A DNA stretch of 64,000 nt from Nitrospira sp. (GTDB lineage: Bacteria; Nitrospirota; Thermodesulfovibrionia; Thermodesulfovibrionales; Dissulfurispiraceae). Positions within the stretch are counted from its first letter, which is position 1; each line of letters opens with the position of its first letter. Below the pieces are notes generated by a model, which worked only from the letters and a program-made list of their open reading frames with translations, did not search any database and had not been told where the DNA came from. Position numbers and translations under genes: made by a program. The stretch is taken from assembly GCA_002634385.1 (NCBI GenBank), contig NSJL01000009.1, positions 1 to 64,000 on the forward strand. The letters run 5' to 3'. Below, in pieces: positions 56,401-64,000 of this stretch.

Positions 56401-57396
56401 TTGAAGAGGGGATTCAGTCTGAAGACAGGGACGGGCCTGCGGTCTTTCATAAAGAGATATTTCTCCTCTTTTGGGTGCGGGGGAGAGGCCGAAGTGGGTG
56501 CGGCGGCGTTCAATGAGCTGCTCCAGCGGCTTTCGGACAGGGAGGTCTCGCTACTGAGGGCGAGTGGCAAAGCACAGAGGCAGTTGCGGGAGCTGAACAG
56601 AGCCCTCGAGAGGCAGGTACGGGAGGAGAGGGAAAAGAGGATGCAGCAGGAGCGTATGCTGATCCAGCAGTCCAAGATGGCGGCCATGGGGGAGATGATC
56701 AGCGCCATTGCCCACCAGTGGCGGCAGCCGCTCAACAATCTCGGCCTCATCGTCCAGGACATCAAAAGCGCCTACCGTTTCGGAGAGCTGGACGGCCCCT
56801 ATATCGAAAAAGCGGTCGTCGAAGCGATGGAACAGATCGAATTCATGTCGCATACCATAGACGCCTTCAGAAACTTCCTCAGGCCCTCCCGGGGAAAAGA
56901 GACCTTCGACGTACGGGTGGCTGCCCACGAGGTGATCAATATCTGCAGGGCACAATTCAGAAACTTTTTCATTCATATCCGGATTGAAGGGGAAACGTCA
57001 GCTCCCTTGTATGTATATGGTTTTCCCAACGAATTCAAACAGGTGCTCCTGAACGTCCTGAGCAATGCGAAGGACGCGGTGCTGGAGGGCAGGCAAAGGG
57101 GGCTCCTGGGGAACGACGAGGGGGAGATCTCCGTTGTCGTCTCCCCCGGTGACGGGAAAGCGGTCGTTGTGGTAAGGGACAACGGGGGAGGGATCCCCGG
57201 GCATGCCCTGGAGAGGCTTTTCGAGCCCTACTTCACTACGAAAGAGCCGGGAAAAGGCACGGGGCTCGGACTCTACATGTCGCGGACCATCATCGAAAGC
57301 GGTATGGGAGGCAGGATCTCCCTCAGAAATGTTGAGGGAGGGGCGGAATGCAGGATCGAGGTGCCCTCTGCTCCCGCGGAGTCCCCGCTCTCCTGA
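56401..57396 (+). CDS. Soluble sensor histidine kinase
   Basis: A 331-aa kinase without membrane helices. A coiled coil (about 45-95), a HisKA variant with HQWRQPLNNL (phospho-His), N-box VLLNVLSNAKDAVLEG, G1 VVVRDNGGGIP and G2 GTGLGLYMSR are all present. No sensory domain is visible; the input must come through the N-terminal segment or a partner. The start is TTG right behind GGGGAGGGG. No response regulator adjoins it. Confidence 0.87.
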   Translation: MKRGFSLKTGTGLRSFIKRYFSSFGCGGEAEVGAAAFNELLQRLSDREVSLLRASGKAQRQLRELNRALERQVREEREKRMQQERMLIQQSKMAAMGEMISAIAHQWRQPLNNLGLIVQDIKSAYRFGELDGPYIEKAVVEAMEQIEFMSHTIDAFRNFLRPSRGKETFDVRVAAHEVINICRAQFRNFFIHIRIEGETSAPLYVYGFPNEFKQVLLNVLSNAKDAVLEGRQRGLLGNDEGEISVVVSPGDGKAVVVVRDNGGGIPGHALERLFEPYFTTKEPGKGTGLGLYMSRTIIESGMGGRISLRNVEGGAECRIEVPSAPAESPLS

Positions 57397-57519
57397 CCCC
57401 GAAAGTACCGTATGGCTCTCCCCTTTGGGTGCACTCCTCTGCTGGCGCCCCATGCGTTGTTCAAAATAAATGTGCTATACTCTACCTCCCGCTCATGCGG
57501 ACCTGGAAGGTATTTCAAA

Positions 57520-57592
57520 ACTCTCTCTCACCCTCACCTTTTTCCTCTCCCCTTGAGGGAGAGGGTGGCCGAGGGCCGGGAGGGGGGGTGAA
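57520..57592. repeat. CTC-rich/GAGGG inverted repeat before the helicase gene
   Basis: CCTCTCCCCTTGAGGG flows into AGAGGGTGGCCGAGGGCCGGG and GGGGGGG, a widely seen type of intergenic repeat in GC-rich bacteria. Its 3' end, GGGAGGGGGGGTGAA, is the ribosome binding site of the helicase ATG at 57593. Confidence 0.6.
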
Positions 57593-59653
57593 ATGAGTTC
57601 TAACCTATCCCAATCCGAAAAGAGCCGTAAGGAGAAGAGTGCGTTTATGGAAATCGAGAGGATATCCGTTGATCCCCACCGATGGGAGCCCTCGTCGCGG
57701 TTCCTCCTCCATCCCCTGCAGTATGAAAAGCTGAACCCCGTCCAGTCGGCCTTTTTCGATTATTACGGCAGGGAAGCGAATGTCATTGTAGAAGCGAGCA
57801 CTTCGGCGGGAAAGACCGTCATCGCGGAGATGGCGGTGGCCCACGCTCTGGCGCAAGGGGGCAAAGCAGTGTACCTCTGCCCGGCAAAAGACCTTGCCCG
57901 GCAGCAGATCGGCGAATGGACCGGGAGCCGGCATCCCTTTTCCGTGCGCAAGGTCGTGATCGCCACCGGCGATGTGACACAGGAGATGGGGAAACAGACC
58001 CTGGTAAAGGAGCTCCTCGCCTCCGACATCGCGATCATGACCAATGAGCTGTTCGATTCCCTCTTCCGCAGGAGCGGCAGCGAGGAGCTCGCCGCATGGA
58101 AAGGTGCCCTGCATACCATTGTGATCGATGAATTCCATTATCTCGACGAGGCCGGACGGGGCTCAGCCCTCGAATGCGCCCTTATCAGGACAGTGGAAAC
58201 GAACAGGACCCTCCGCTATGTGGGCCTCTCCGCCACCATGGGAAACGCGGAGGAGGTGGCGCGGTGGCTCCGCTCTCTCACCGGGAGGGAGACCGTTCTC
58301 ATCAGTTCCTCGTGGAGGCCCAGCGTGCTGAACCTGAGCCTGGTCCCGTACAAGGCAAAGGGGGCACGGGACAAGCAGGTGGAGTTTCTCGCCCTCATCA
58401 AATACCTGCTGGACCAGTTTCCTGATGATAAGTTCCTCATTTTCGTCCATACCAAAGGTGCCCTGGCAAAGACCATCCTCAGCGGGTTGAAGGCCATGGG
58501 GTATGAGATAAAGTTCCACAATGCTGATAAGACGATGGATATGCGGAACCTCATCGTGGAGAGTTTCAAGAAGCGCGAGGGAGGGCTCCAGTACCTCCTC
58601 GCCACTTCCACGGTCGCCGTGGGCATGAACCTCCCCGCGCGGAGGGTCATCGTGGTGGACGTCTACCGGGGCAGGGAGCGGGTGGATGTGAAACAGCTCA
58701 ACCAGATGGTGGGGAGGGCCGGGAGGACCGGCATCGATCCGGAAGGCGACGCATATATCATTGTGCCCCAGGAGGAGTTCACTTACTGGGCCTCCGCCCT
58801 CTCCTCCCCCTCTCCGGTGCTGTCGCAGCTGCGGAACCCCAAGGAGCTGATGTTTCACCTCATCAATGACATCAACAACAGCATCGATACCGTGGAGAGA
58901 ATGGAGGGGTGGTTCATGAAGACCCTGGCCTGCTTTCAGGCGTCCGATACGGCGCGGGATGCGGTCAGGGATGCCCTCGACCGCCTTGCGAAATGCGGGG
59001 CGGTGGAACAGGAAGACGGCGTCTATGCCGCCACCGGTATCGGGAAGATGGCGGCGTGGTACTATTATTCCCCCGAAATGGTCTCCTTCGTGGTGCGGGG
59101 ATTGAGCGCCTACAGCGGGAAGTCCGACGTGGTGCTGTCCTGGATTCTGGGGAGGGCATACCTCTTCAACAAGGGGGGGAACCTCTATCATACTTCCGTC
59201 GATTTTACCCGGTATGTGGACGAGCTGAAGATCAAGACCTCGGGGAACGAAAGGCTGCTCAGAATGAGCCCTCCGGCCTTCAACAACGCCGTGTATGCCT
59301 ATGGCTTCTATCTCTGGCTCAACGAGCTCTTCGAGTCAGCCGGAACGGAGATGACGGCGGTGATCAGGGAGATCCTGCAGGACGTGCAGCGGCTGGCGCA
59401 GTTGCTCGATACCGTAGCGGATTTCTACGGGAAAACGCTGGGGGGACCGAGGATTAAAAAGCTTGCGTACCGGCTCCGGTACGGCATCAGGAGCGAGCTG
59501 TACGAGCTCTGTCAGCTCAAGGGCATCGGCGCGAAGCGGGCGCGGCTGCTGTACAACTCCGGATTCAAGACGGTGGAGGACATAAAGCGGGATATTACCA
59601 AGGCCTCGAATATCGCGCGGGTCTCCCTGCAGGGCCTGGTGGCGAACGGGTAG
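57593..59653 (+). CDS. Ski2/Hel308-like superfamily 2 helicase
   Basis: A 686-aa helicase. Motif I is ASTSAGKT (about 70), Ia YLCPAKDLARQQ, motif II DEFH (IVIDEFHYLDEAG), III GLSATMGN, V TSTVAVGMNLPARRV, VI QMVGRAGRTG. A winged-helix/ratchet region follows, and a terminal helix-hairpin-helix (LKGIGAKRARLLYNSGF) as in archaeal Hel308. Likely role is remodelling of forked DNA or RNA. Such Hel308-like proteins are patchy in bacteria, suggesting old transfer. Confidence 0.87.
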   Translation: MSSNLSQSEKSRKEKSAFMEIERISVDPHRWEPSSRFLLHPLQYEKLNPVQSAFFDYYGREANVIVEASTSAGKTVIAEMAVAHALAQGGKAVYLCPAKDLARQQIGEWTGSRHPFSVRKVVIATGDVTQEMGKQTLVKELLASDIAIMTNELFDSLFRRSGSEELAAWKGALHTIVIDEFHYLDEAGRGSALECALIRTVETNRTLRYVGLSATMGNAEEVARWLRSLTGRETVLISSSWRPSVLNLSLVPYKAKGARDKQVEFLALIKYLLDQFPDDKFLIFVHTKGALAKTILSGLKAMGYEIKFHNADKTMDMRNLIVESFKKREGGLQYLLATSTVAVGMNLPARRVIVVDVYRGRERVDVKQLNQMVGRAGRTGIDPEGDAYIIVPQEEFTYWASALSSPSPVLSQLRNPKELMFHLINDINNSIDTVERMEGWFMKTLACFQASDTARDAVRDALDRLAKCGAVEQEDGVYAATGIGKMAAWYYYSPEMVSFVVRGLSAYSGKSDVVLSWILGRAYLFNKGGNLYHTSVDFTRYVDELKIKTSGNERLLRMSPPAFNNAVYAYGFYLWLNELFESAGTEMTAVIREILQDVQRLAQLLDTVADFYGKTLGGPRIKKLAYRLRYGIRSELYELCQLKGIGAKRARLLYNSGFKTVEDIKRDITKASNIARVSLQGLVANG

Positions 59654-59739
59654 CCTTCCCTTCGGCCCGGGCGTATACTATAGGTATCCGGAGGAGGGAC
59701 AGGGCAATCGTATCAAAATGTGTGGTCGGTGAATATCCC

Positions 59740-59880
59740 CTTGAGATTGCTTCGCTCCGCTCCTAATGACGCGCAGGGTCATTTTAGAAAGAATCCCTGC
59801 TGCCCCGGGGATCAGGGGCTCGCAATGACAGAAGGGAAAAGAGCAATGACAGAGGGAGAAGAGACCGCAATGACAGGAAG
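59740..59880. repeat. Repeat-derived sequence (GCTTCGCTCCGCTC / CGCAATGACAG type)
   Basis: ATTGCTTCGCTCCGCTCCTAATGAC followed by GGGGCTCGCAATGAC and two further GCAATGACAG-type copies: given here as landmarks TTGCTTCGCTCCGCTC and GCTCGCAATGACAG. This is a well-known kind of mobile intergenic repeat. The 336-nt gap 59654-59989 holds nothing else that I recognise. Confidence 0.65.
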
Positions 59881-59989
59881 AGAGGTTCTTGTGTGCTGTC
59901 ATTGAGAAGGGTCGTACCCTGAAGCAATCCCGTCGTTTTCCCTTGAAGTGCCTTTTAGATGCGTTTGCCCTGGGAGGAGAGGAGAAGGA

Positions 59990-61648
59990 ATGGATACGGG
60001 TGAAGCTTTCCGGACGATAGTGCGCTACCATGAGGAGACGAAGCACCATCCGCACCGGTATGCCCGCTCGCCGGGCTACCTCGATTGGGCAAGCGAGCCG
60101 AACCCCTTCAGGATCTTCGAGGGGACGGTCCCCCGGCGGCTGCCCCTCCTCGATCGGGACCCCGACGGGAACCACTTCTCCCTGTACGACCGGTCAAAAA
60201 ATGAGGTCCTGCCCTTTGCCCTGGAGAACATCGCCTCCTTCCTGGAGCTCTCCCTGGGCCTGTCCGCCTGGAAGTCCTCCCGCGGGAGCACCTGGGCCCT
60301 CCGTATGAATCCTTCCAGCGGAAATCTCCATCCCACGGAGGCCCATCTCATTCTTCCCCCCCTTCCCGCTTTCCGCGGCAGCGGCGGGGTGTTCCATTAT
60401 TCCCCCTGCTTCCACGCCCTCGAAAGGAGGGCGTCCTTCGGGGACTTATTATGGAAGAAGGTACGGGACCATTTCCGCTCCGACGGATTCCTTATCGGGC
60501 TGAGCAGCATCTTCTGGCGGGAGTCATGGAAATACGGGGAACGCGCCTTCCGCTACTGCAACCACGATGAGGGTCATGCAGCGGCCTGCATCAGCTTCTC
60601 CGCGAGCCTCCACGGGTGGAAGGCCGTCTACCTCAACGCCCTTTCGGAGCAGGATATGGAGACACTCCTGGGATTTCAGAAGACGGATTGGAGGCCCTTT
60701 GAACGGGAGCACCCCGATCTCATCCTCTTCGTCTATGGGGATTCCGGCCAGGAGGTGCCCCGGGATATTCCCGATACGCTTCTCCGGGACTTCTCTTCCC
60801 TTGCTTTTGAGGGGAGGCCGAACCTCCTCAGCACCGGGCACCGGGAGTGGCCTGTCATCGATGAGGCGGCGTCCTGCACCGAAAAACCGAAGACATCCGG
60901 AGAGGGATACCGGTATGGGAATCCCGTGTTTTACGAGAGAGAGATCCCCGGGCAGGAGGGGGCGCGCACGATCCGCAAAAGGAGGAGCGCCCAGGCCTAT
61001 GATGGAAAGACGGCCATGCCGAAAGAGAGCTTTTATGCCGCGCTGGATAAGACCATGCCCCGCAATCACGCCGCACCCTTTGACATGGAGCTGGGGGAGG
61101 TGTCCGTCCACCTCCTCCTGTTTGTGCACCGGGTATCCGGCCTCGACCCGGGGCTCTACTTCCTGGTGCGCACCGGGGAGGATACCGACGGGATACGGGC
61201 TGCCTGCGCTGCGCATTTTTTCTGGCAGAAAGTGCAGGGTGCCCCCGATACCCTGCCCCTTTATCTTTTACAACGGGGAGATTTCCGGGAGGAGGCGGCG
61301 CGTATCAGCTGCCAGCAGGAGATTGCCGGAGAAGGGGCTTTCTCGGTAGGGATGGTCGCCCGGTTCCGTCCTGTCCTCGAAGGGCGTCCCTGGCTCTACC
61401 GCAGGCTGTTCTGGGAGACGGGGCTGATCGGGCAGGTCCTTTACCTGGAGGCGGAAGCCCATGGGCTGCGGGGCACCGGGATCGGGTGCTTTTTCGACGA
61501 CCTGGTGCACCGGCTCCTCGGGCTGCGCGATGACTCCTACCAGAGCCTTTACCACTTTACGGTGGGCGGCCCGCTGGAGGACTCCCGGATTACCACTTTT
61601 TCTCCTTACCACCACCTGGAAAAGAAAAAAGGGGGAAAGAGCAAGTGA
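59990..61648 (+). CDS. SagB-type nitroreductase-like oxidoreductase (two-domain)
   Basis: A 552-aa protein made of two nitroreductase-fold halves. The first (about 60-240) has MNPSSGNLHPTEAHLIL, the SagB/ThcOx hallmark. The second (from about 310) has TIRKRRSAQAYDGKT and LGLRGTGIGCFFDD. SagB-type FMN enzymes oxidise azolines in modified peptides, but stand-alone two-domain members have unknown substrates, and no cyclodehydratase or precursor peptide is seen here. GGAGAAGGA lies before the ATG. Confidence 0.85.
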   Translation: MDTGEAFRTIVRYHEETKHHPHRYARSPGYLDWASEPNPFRIFEGTVPRRLPLLDRDPDGNHFSLYDRSKNEVLPFALENIASFLELSLGLSAWKSSRGSTWALRMNPSSGNLHPTEAHLILPPLPAFRGSGGVFHYSPCFHALERRASFGDLLWKKVRDHFRSDGFLIGLSSIFWRESWKYGERAFRYCNHDEGHAAACISFSASLHGWKAVYLNALSEQDMETLLGFQKTDWRPFEREHPDLILFVYGDSGQEVPRDIPDTLLRDFSSLAFEGRPNLLSTGHREWPVIDEAASCTEKPKTSGEGYRYGNPVFYEREIPGQEGARTIRKRRSAQAYDGKTAMPKESFYAALDKTMPRNHAAPFDMELGEVSVHLLLFVHRVSGLDPGLYFLVRTGEDTDGIRAACAAHFFWQKVQGAPDTLPLYLLQRGDFREEAARISCQQEIAGEGAFSVGMVARFRPVLEGRPWLYRRLFWETGLIGQVLYLEAEAHGLRGTGIGCFFDDLVHRLLGLRDDSYQSLYHFTVGGPLEDSRITTFSPYHHLEKKKGGKSK

Positions 61649-61666
61649 GGAAAGGCCTTTGCGTTC

Positions 61667-62164
61667 TTATTTCCGATACTTGCTGAAGACGTAGTCCGAT
61701 CCCTTCTGTCCTTCATGGCAGTTGAAGCATGCTCCCTTCGGATCGGACACCGCTCTCTCCTGCGTATCGCCCTTGAAGCCTTCAAAGCCCCATCCGCCGG
61801 TCTCCTTGAATTTCTTTGCGTTTTTTTGCATTACTCCCAGCACCTTGCGCGGGCCTTCCACCAGGGCGTTGTTCTCGCTCTTCGCCTCGAGCAGGTCGAA
61901 GATGAGCACCGATCCATCGGGGAAGGGCTTGCCGGCTTTCATCGCCTTCAGCGCCTTGTCGTTTGCGTAAATGTGATGGATCCCGCCGAAGGATTCGTAA
62001 AGGGGGTGGCCCTTCTGGATCACCATGGATTTGACATGGGTCCAGTCCCGGTACCCCTCAGGGTACTTCACTGCCCCTTTGTCCGTTTCGGCGACTGCGT
62101 TGCCGCCAAGGAAGAGACCTGTCATAAGCACTGCGAGTACGGTTGCAAGAATGCGTTTCACCAT
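61667..62164 (-). CDS. Cytochrome P460-family protein
   Basis: A 165-aa periplasmic protein with a signal peptide (1-27, ending NAVA). The family signature is KYPEGYRDWTHVKSMVI, HPLYESFGGIHHIYAN and GGWGFEGF. Heme motif CFNCH is near the C-terminus, and a Lys in the WTHVK segment could form the heme-lysine crosslink typical of P460. Members oxidise hydroxylamine or NO, which complements the octaheme nitrite reductase. AAGGAGGG lies before the ATG. Confidence 0.9.
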   Translation of the reverse strand: MVKRILATVLAVLMTGLFLGGNAVAETDKGAVKYPEGYRDWTHVKSMVIQKGHPLYESFGGIHHIYANDKALKAMKAGKPFPDGSVLIFDLLEAKSENNALVEGPRKVLGVMQKNAKKFKETGGWGFEGFKGDTQERAVSDPKGACFNCHEGQKGSDYVFSKYRK

Positions 62165-62291
62165 TTTGATACCCTCCTTGCGTGTGTAGGGAGAGGCGGA
62201 GCCTCGGTCCCTTTCTCCTGCCCGCTGCAGGGAAGAGAGAGCCTGATACAATTGTACCACGCTGAAAGAGGAGCGCAAAGGGGCAAACAAC

Positions 62292-62319
62292 AGGAAAGCC
62301 GTCTCTCGACGGCTTTCCT
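62292..62319. repeat. Perfect 12-bp hairpin upstream of the P460 gene
   Basis: AGGAAAGCCGTC, loop TCTC, GACGGCTTTCCT. There is no T-tract on either side, about 130 nt before the P460 ATG. Possibly an RNA-stability element or a bidirectional terminator. Confidence 0.6.
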
Positions 62320-62656
62320 GTGTATCCGAACATGCGGGACAGCTACTTCTGGTGACTCCCCTCACCTCCTTCTCTCTCCTTTGCCGAAAAGGCCGTCATC
62401 CTCCTTTCTGCAGAATAGATATCGCCTGTTCCCGGAAGAAACAGGCGTGCTCTCCTGTCCGGGGCATGTTCGGACTCTGTTCATCGGCAGCCCGGTTACC
62501 CGGGGTTTGCCTTTTTCGGAACCGGAGATTTTTTCTTGTCCTTATACTAAAGGAGATGGGGGCGGGAATATGTGATGTATGTCACCCGGAAGCGTTTTTC
62601 CGTGCAGGGGGATTGTCGGTCGCGGGTAGCGGCGGGAACGATACTGCCGTAGAAAG

Positions 62657-62680
62657 AGGGGAGCGGTTATGCGCTCCCCT
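62657..62680 (-). terminator. Terminator-like hairpin after the ferritin-like gene
   Basis: AGGGGAGCG and CGCTCCCCT form a perfect 9-bp stem with a 6-nt loop. On the minus strand it is followed by CTTTCT. About 50 nt after the stop of the ferritin-like gene. Confidence 0.55.
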
Positions 62681-62732
62681 GCGCCAGGTCCTTCGTACCG
62701 TAATGGAAGAGGCGCCTCATAGCGCCCAAAGC

Positions 62733-63188
62733 CTAAGTGATCTTGCCGGTGATCCTGAATTTCAGCTCGTTCATCTGGACGGCCATCTTCTCGTGTCTCT
62801 TCTCGTCGTCCAGGATGGTTTTCAGCATTTGTTTCACGATGGTGTCACGGCTCAACTCGACAGCTTTTTCCGCTGTTTCGATGGATCTCTGCTCGAGGTC
62901 GATATGTTTGTCCACGAGGGAGGCGACGTCGGCGAGATCCTCGGGGGTGAGGACGAAGCCTTTCTTCGTCATTCCATCGATGATGAGCTGAAGGATGGCT
63001 TTGTGCTTTTCAGAGTCGTTCTTGATCGCGGTAGTCAGTGTCGCTACAATGGGGTTTTTCGTCTTGTTCAGGATGGTAGTGCAGCTCTTGATGGTCAGGT
63101 CCTCGAGCCCCCTCCATTTCCTGAGCAGCGTGAGCAGTTCCTTGTCCCGTGCCGCCCTCTCCTGCGGCGTTACTTTCTCCAGAGCCAT
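62733..63188 (-). CDS. Ferritin-like/rubrerythrin-type helical protein
   Basis: A 151-aa four-helix protein. Paired ExxH-type motifs appear in NDSEKHKAIL and DDEKRHEKM, with DLEQRSIETAE between. This is the layout of ferritin-like diiron proteins, though one Glu of the usual set is not certain. It could store iron or act as a peroxidase. AAAAGGAGG lies before the chosen ATG. Confidence 0.78.
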   Translation of the reverse strand: MALEKVTPQERAARDKELLTLLRKWRGLEDLTIKSCTTILNKTKNPIVATLTTAIKNDSEKHKAILQLIIDGMTKKGFVLTPEDLADVASLVDKHIDLEQRSIETAEKAVELSRDTIVKQMLKTILDDEKRHEKMAVQMNELKFRITGKIT

Positions 63189-63300
63189 GCGAGTCCTCCT
63201 TTTCAGCAGATTACTGGAGTATACCACAGAGCAAGGAACTGTATAACACGACGTACGCACATGCAATAAATGAGTCTGCACGGTAAGGATTTCCCCTCTC

Positions 63301-63378
63301 CGTCATTCCGGCAGATCCGTTGAGCCGGAATTCATAATTTTCAAAGACTTCTGGACTCCGGTTTTCACCGGAGTGACG
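63301..63378. repeat. Short palindromic repeat, GTCATYCCGG type (copy 2)
   Basis: 78 bp bounded by CGTCATTCCGG and CCGGAGTGACG (one mismatch between arms). Related to the element at 47493-47571, with the same length and layout. Confidence 0.8.
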
Positions 63379-63408
63379 AAATATGCGTACCTCGTATGTA
63401 TAAGCCTC

Positions 63409-63978
63409 TTACATGAAGCGCTCTTTCCCTGACCGCGTCCAAAGGAGGGCGTTCTTCAGTCTCACCTCCAGCAGGAAGTTCCGTTGGAGGAGCTCCTGCC
63501 AGAGGATGGCGGGGTCCGTATCGAAAAGGGTTACCGCATCAGCCGTCACAACGGTCCAGTCACCCCGGGCGATCTCCTTCTCGAGCTGCCCGGGCGCCCA
63601 TCCCGCATACCCGGCGCAAATACGGAAGCGGGTTTCCGGGGTAAGGGTCTCCGCCATTTTTTTCAGCGCAGCGGCGCTGGTAGTGACGTAGATGTCTTTG
63701 AAAACCTGAAGTGACTCTTCGGGCTGCGCATCCGATTGCAGAAGAAGCAGCATCTGCTGGCGGGCAACCGGTCCTCCGGCATAGATGGGATCGTTTCTCT
63801 CCCGCAATCTCCCGATATCGGGAAAGATCTCGGAGAGCTTCGCGCCGGTGGGGTGGTTGACGATCACCCCCACCGTACCCCGGCTGCTGTATTCCAGGAG
63901 GAGGATGACCGATTCTCCGAACAGGGGGTCCTCCAGATGGCGAGCGGCAACGAGAAACATGCCCTTGGAGAGGGACAT
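63409..63978 (-). CDS. algH: YqgE/AlgH-family protein
   Basis: A 189-aa protein of the UPF0301/DUF179 family. KGMFLVAARHLEDPLFGESVILLLEYS, GTVGVIVNHPTG and the GYAGWAPGQLEKEI box are diagnostic (landmarks GVIVNHPTG and GYAGWAPGQL). Its molecular function is not settled; in Pseudomonas it affects alginate regulation. The remaining 22 nt to the window edge belong to its upstream region. Confidence 0.95.
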   Translation of the reverse strand: MSLSKGMFLVAARHLEDPLFGESVILLLEYSSRGTVGVIVNHPTGAKLSEIFPDIGRLRERNDPIYAGGPVARQQMLLLLQSDAQPEESLQVFKDIYVTTSAAALKKMAETLTPETRFRICAGYAGWAPGQLEKEIARGDWTVVTADAVTLFDTDPAILWQELLQRNFLLEVRLKNALLWTRSGKERFM

Positions 63979-64000
63979 GCCGGGACGGTCCGCAACGCCG

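Overview
The window reads as a chromosomal segment of a GC-rich, Gram-negative, anaerobic or microaerobic bacterium of the Nitrospirota/Desulfobacterota kind. This is inferred from gene content only: an Slp-type outer-membrane lipoprotein, SLH-domain copper proteins, cbb3-oxidase maturation factors, an octaheme nitrite reductase, cytochrome P460, bacteriohemerythrin and selenocysteine machinery. Genes are dense, on both strands, and mostly in short operons.

Layout. 0.2-9.0 kb: a complete minus-strand K+-uptake operon (small membrane ORF, kdpF, kdpA, kdpB, kdpC, a secreted 104-aa protein, kdpD, kdpE) with a KdpE-box-like sequence upstream. 9.3-10.2 kb: two small membrane proteins. 10.3-13.1 kb: a minus-strand operon headed by an ArsR-family repressor with a good sigma70 promoter. 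Its main product is interrupted by two in-frame TGA codons, and each TGA is followed by a SECIS-like hairpin. 13.1-16.3 kb: a scar made of a truncated IS3 element, split exactly by a group II intron, next to an EAL-domain remnant. 16.4-22.9 kb: cspA with an unusual leader terminator, ubiX, a J-domain protein, an Slp lipoprotein, an ABC-2 exporter, dgt and selA. 23.2-28.3 kb: serine biosynthesis (class V aminotransferase plus serA), purA, comF and tRNA-Leu(GAG). 28.6-29.2 kb: a VapBC pair. 29.3-35.9 kb: copper block with ccoS, ccoI and three tandem cupredoxin-SLH paralogs. 35.9-42.1 kb: a Crp/Fnr regulator, an M29 aminopeptidase, purF and uvrB. 42.1-47.0 kb: isochorismatase-like, hemerythrin, APS-kinase-like, SDH-type protease, a truncated ACT/metallo-beta-lactamase gene and an FMN-binding protein. 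47.0-47.9 kb: gene-free and repeat-rich. 47.9-52.4 kb: DUF2249, a secreted intradiol-dioxygenase-like protein, a large protein of unknown role, HD and FRG proteins and a LysE exporter. 52.4-64 kb: octaheme nitrite reductase, a PAS-LuxR regulator, a histidine kinase, a Ski2/Hel308-like helicase, a SagB-like oxidoreductase, cytochrome P460, a ferritin-like protein and AlgH.

The most notable object is the gene at 10579..12012 (minus). Translated normally it gives a 373-aa DUF5714-DUF2284 protein that lacks its start region and its family C-terminus. Reading both in-frame TGAs as selenocysteine gives one 477-codon frame, which begins at an ATG with a Shine-Dalgarno sequence and ends with the conserved DUF2284 tail. 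Both TGAs start a similar peptide (U-P-S-D/G-E-acidic). Both are followed, at 18 and 23 nt, by the G-rich apical loop of a perfect stem. selA lies 9.5 kb away. This is a strong candidate for an undescribed two-selenocysteine protein under ArsR-type control.

Other themes are copper handling (ccoI, ccoS, cupredoxins, one of which has lost its copper ligands), inorganic nitrogen chemistry (octaheme nitrite reductase, P460), and several families of short intergenic hairpin repeats, one of which supplies the ribosome binding site of the helicase gene.
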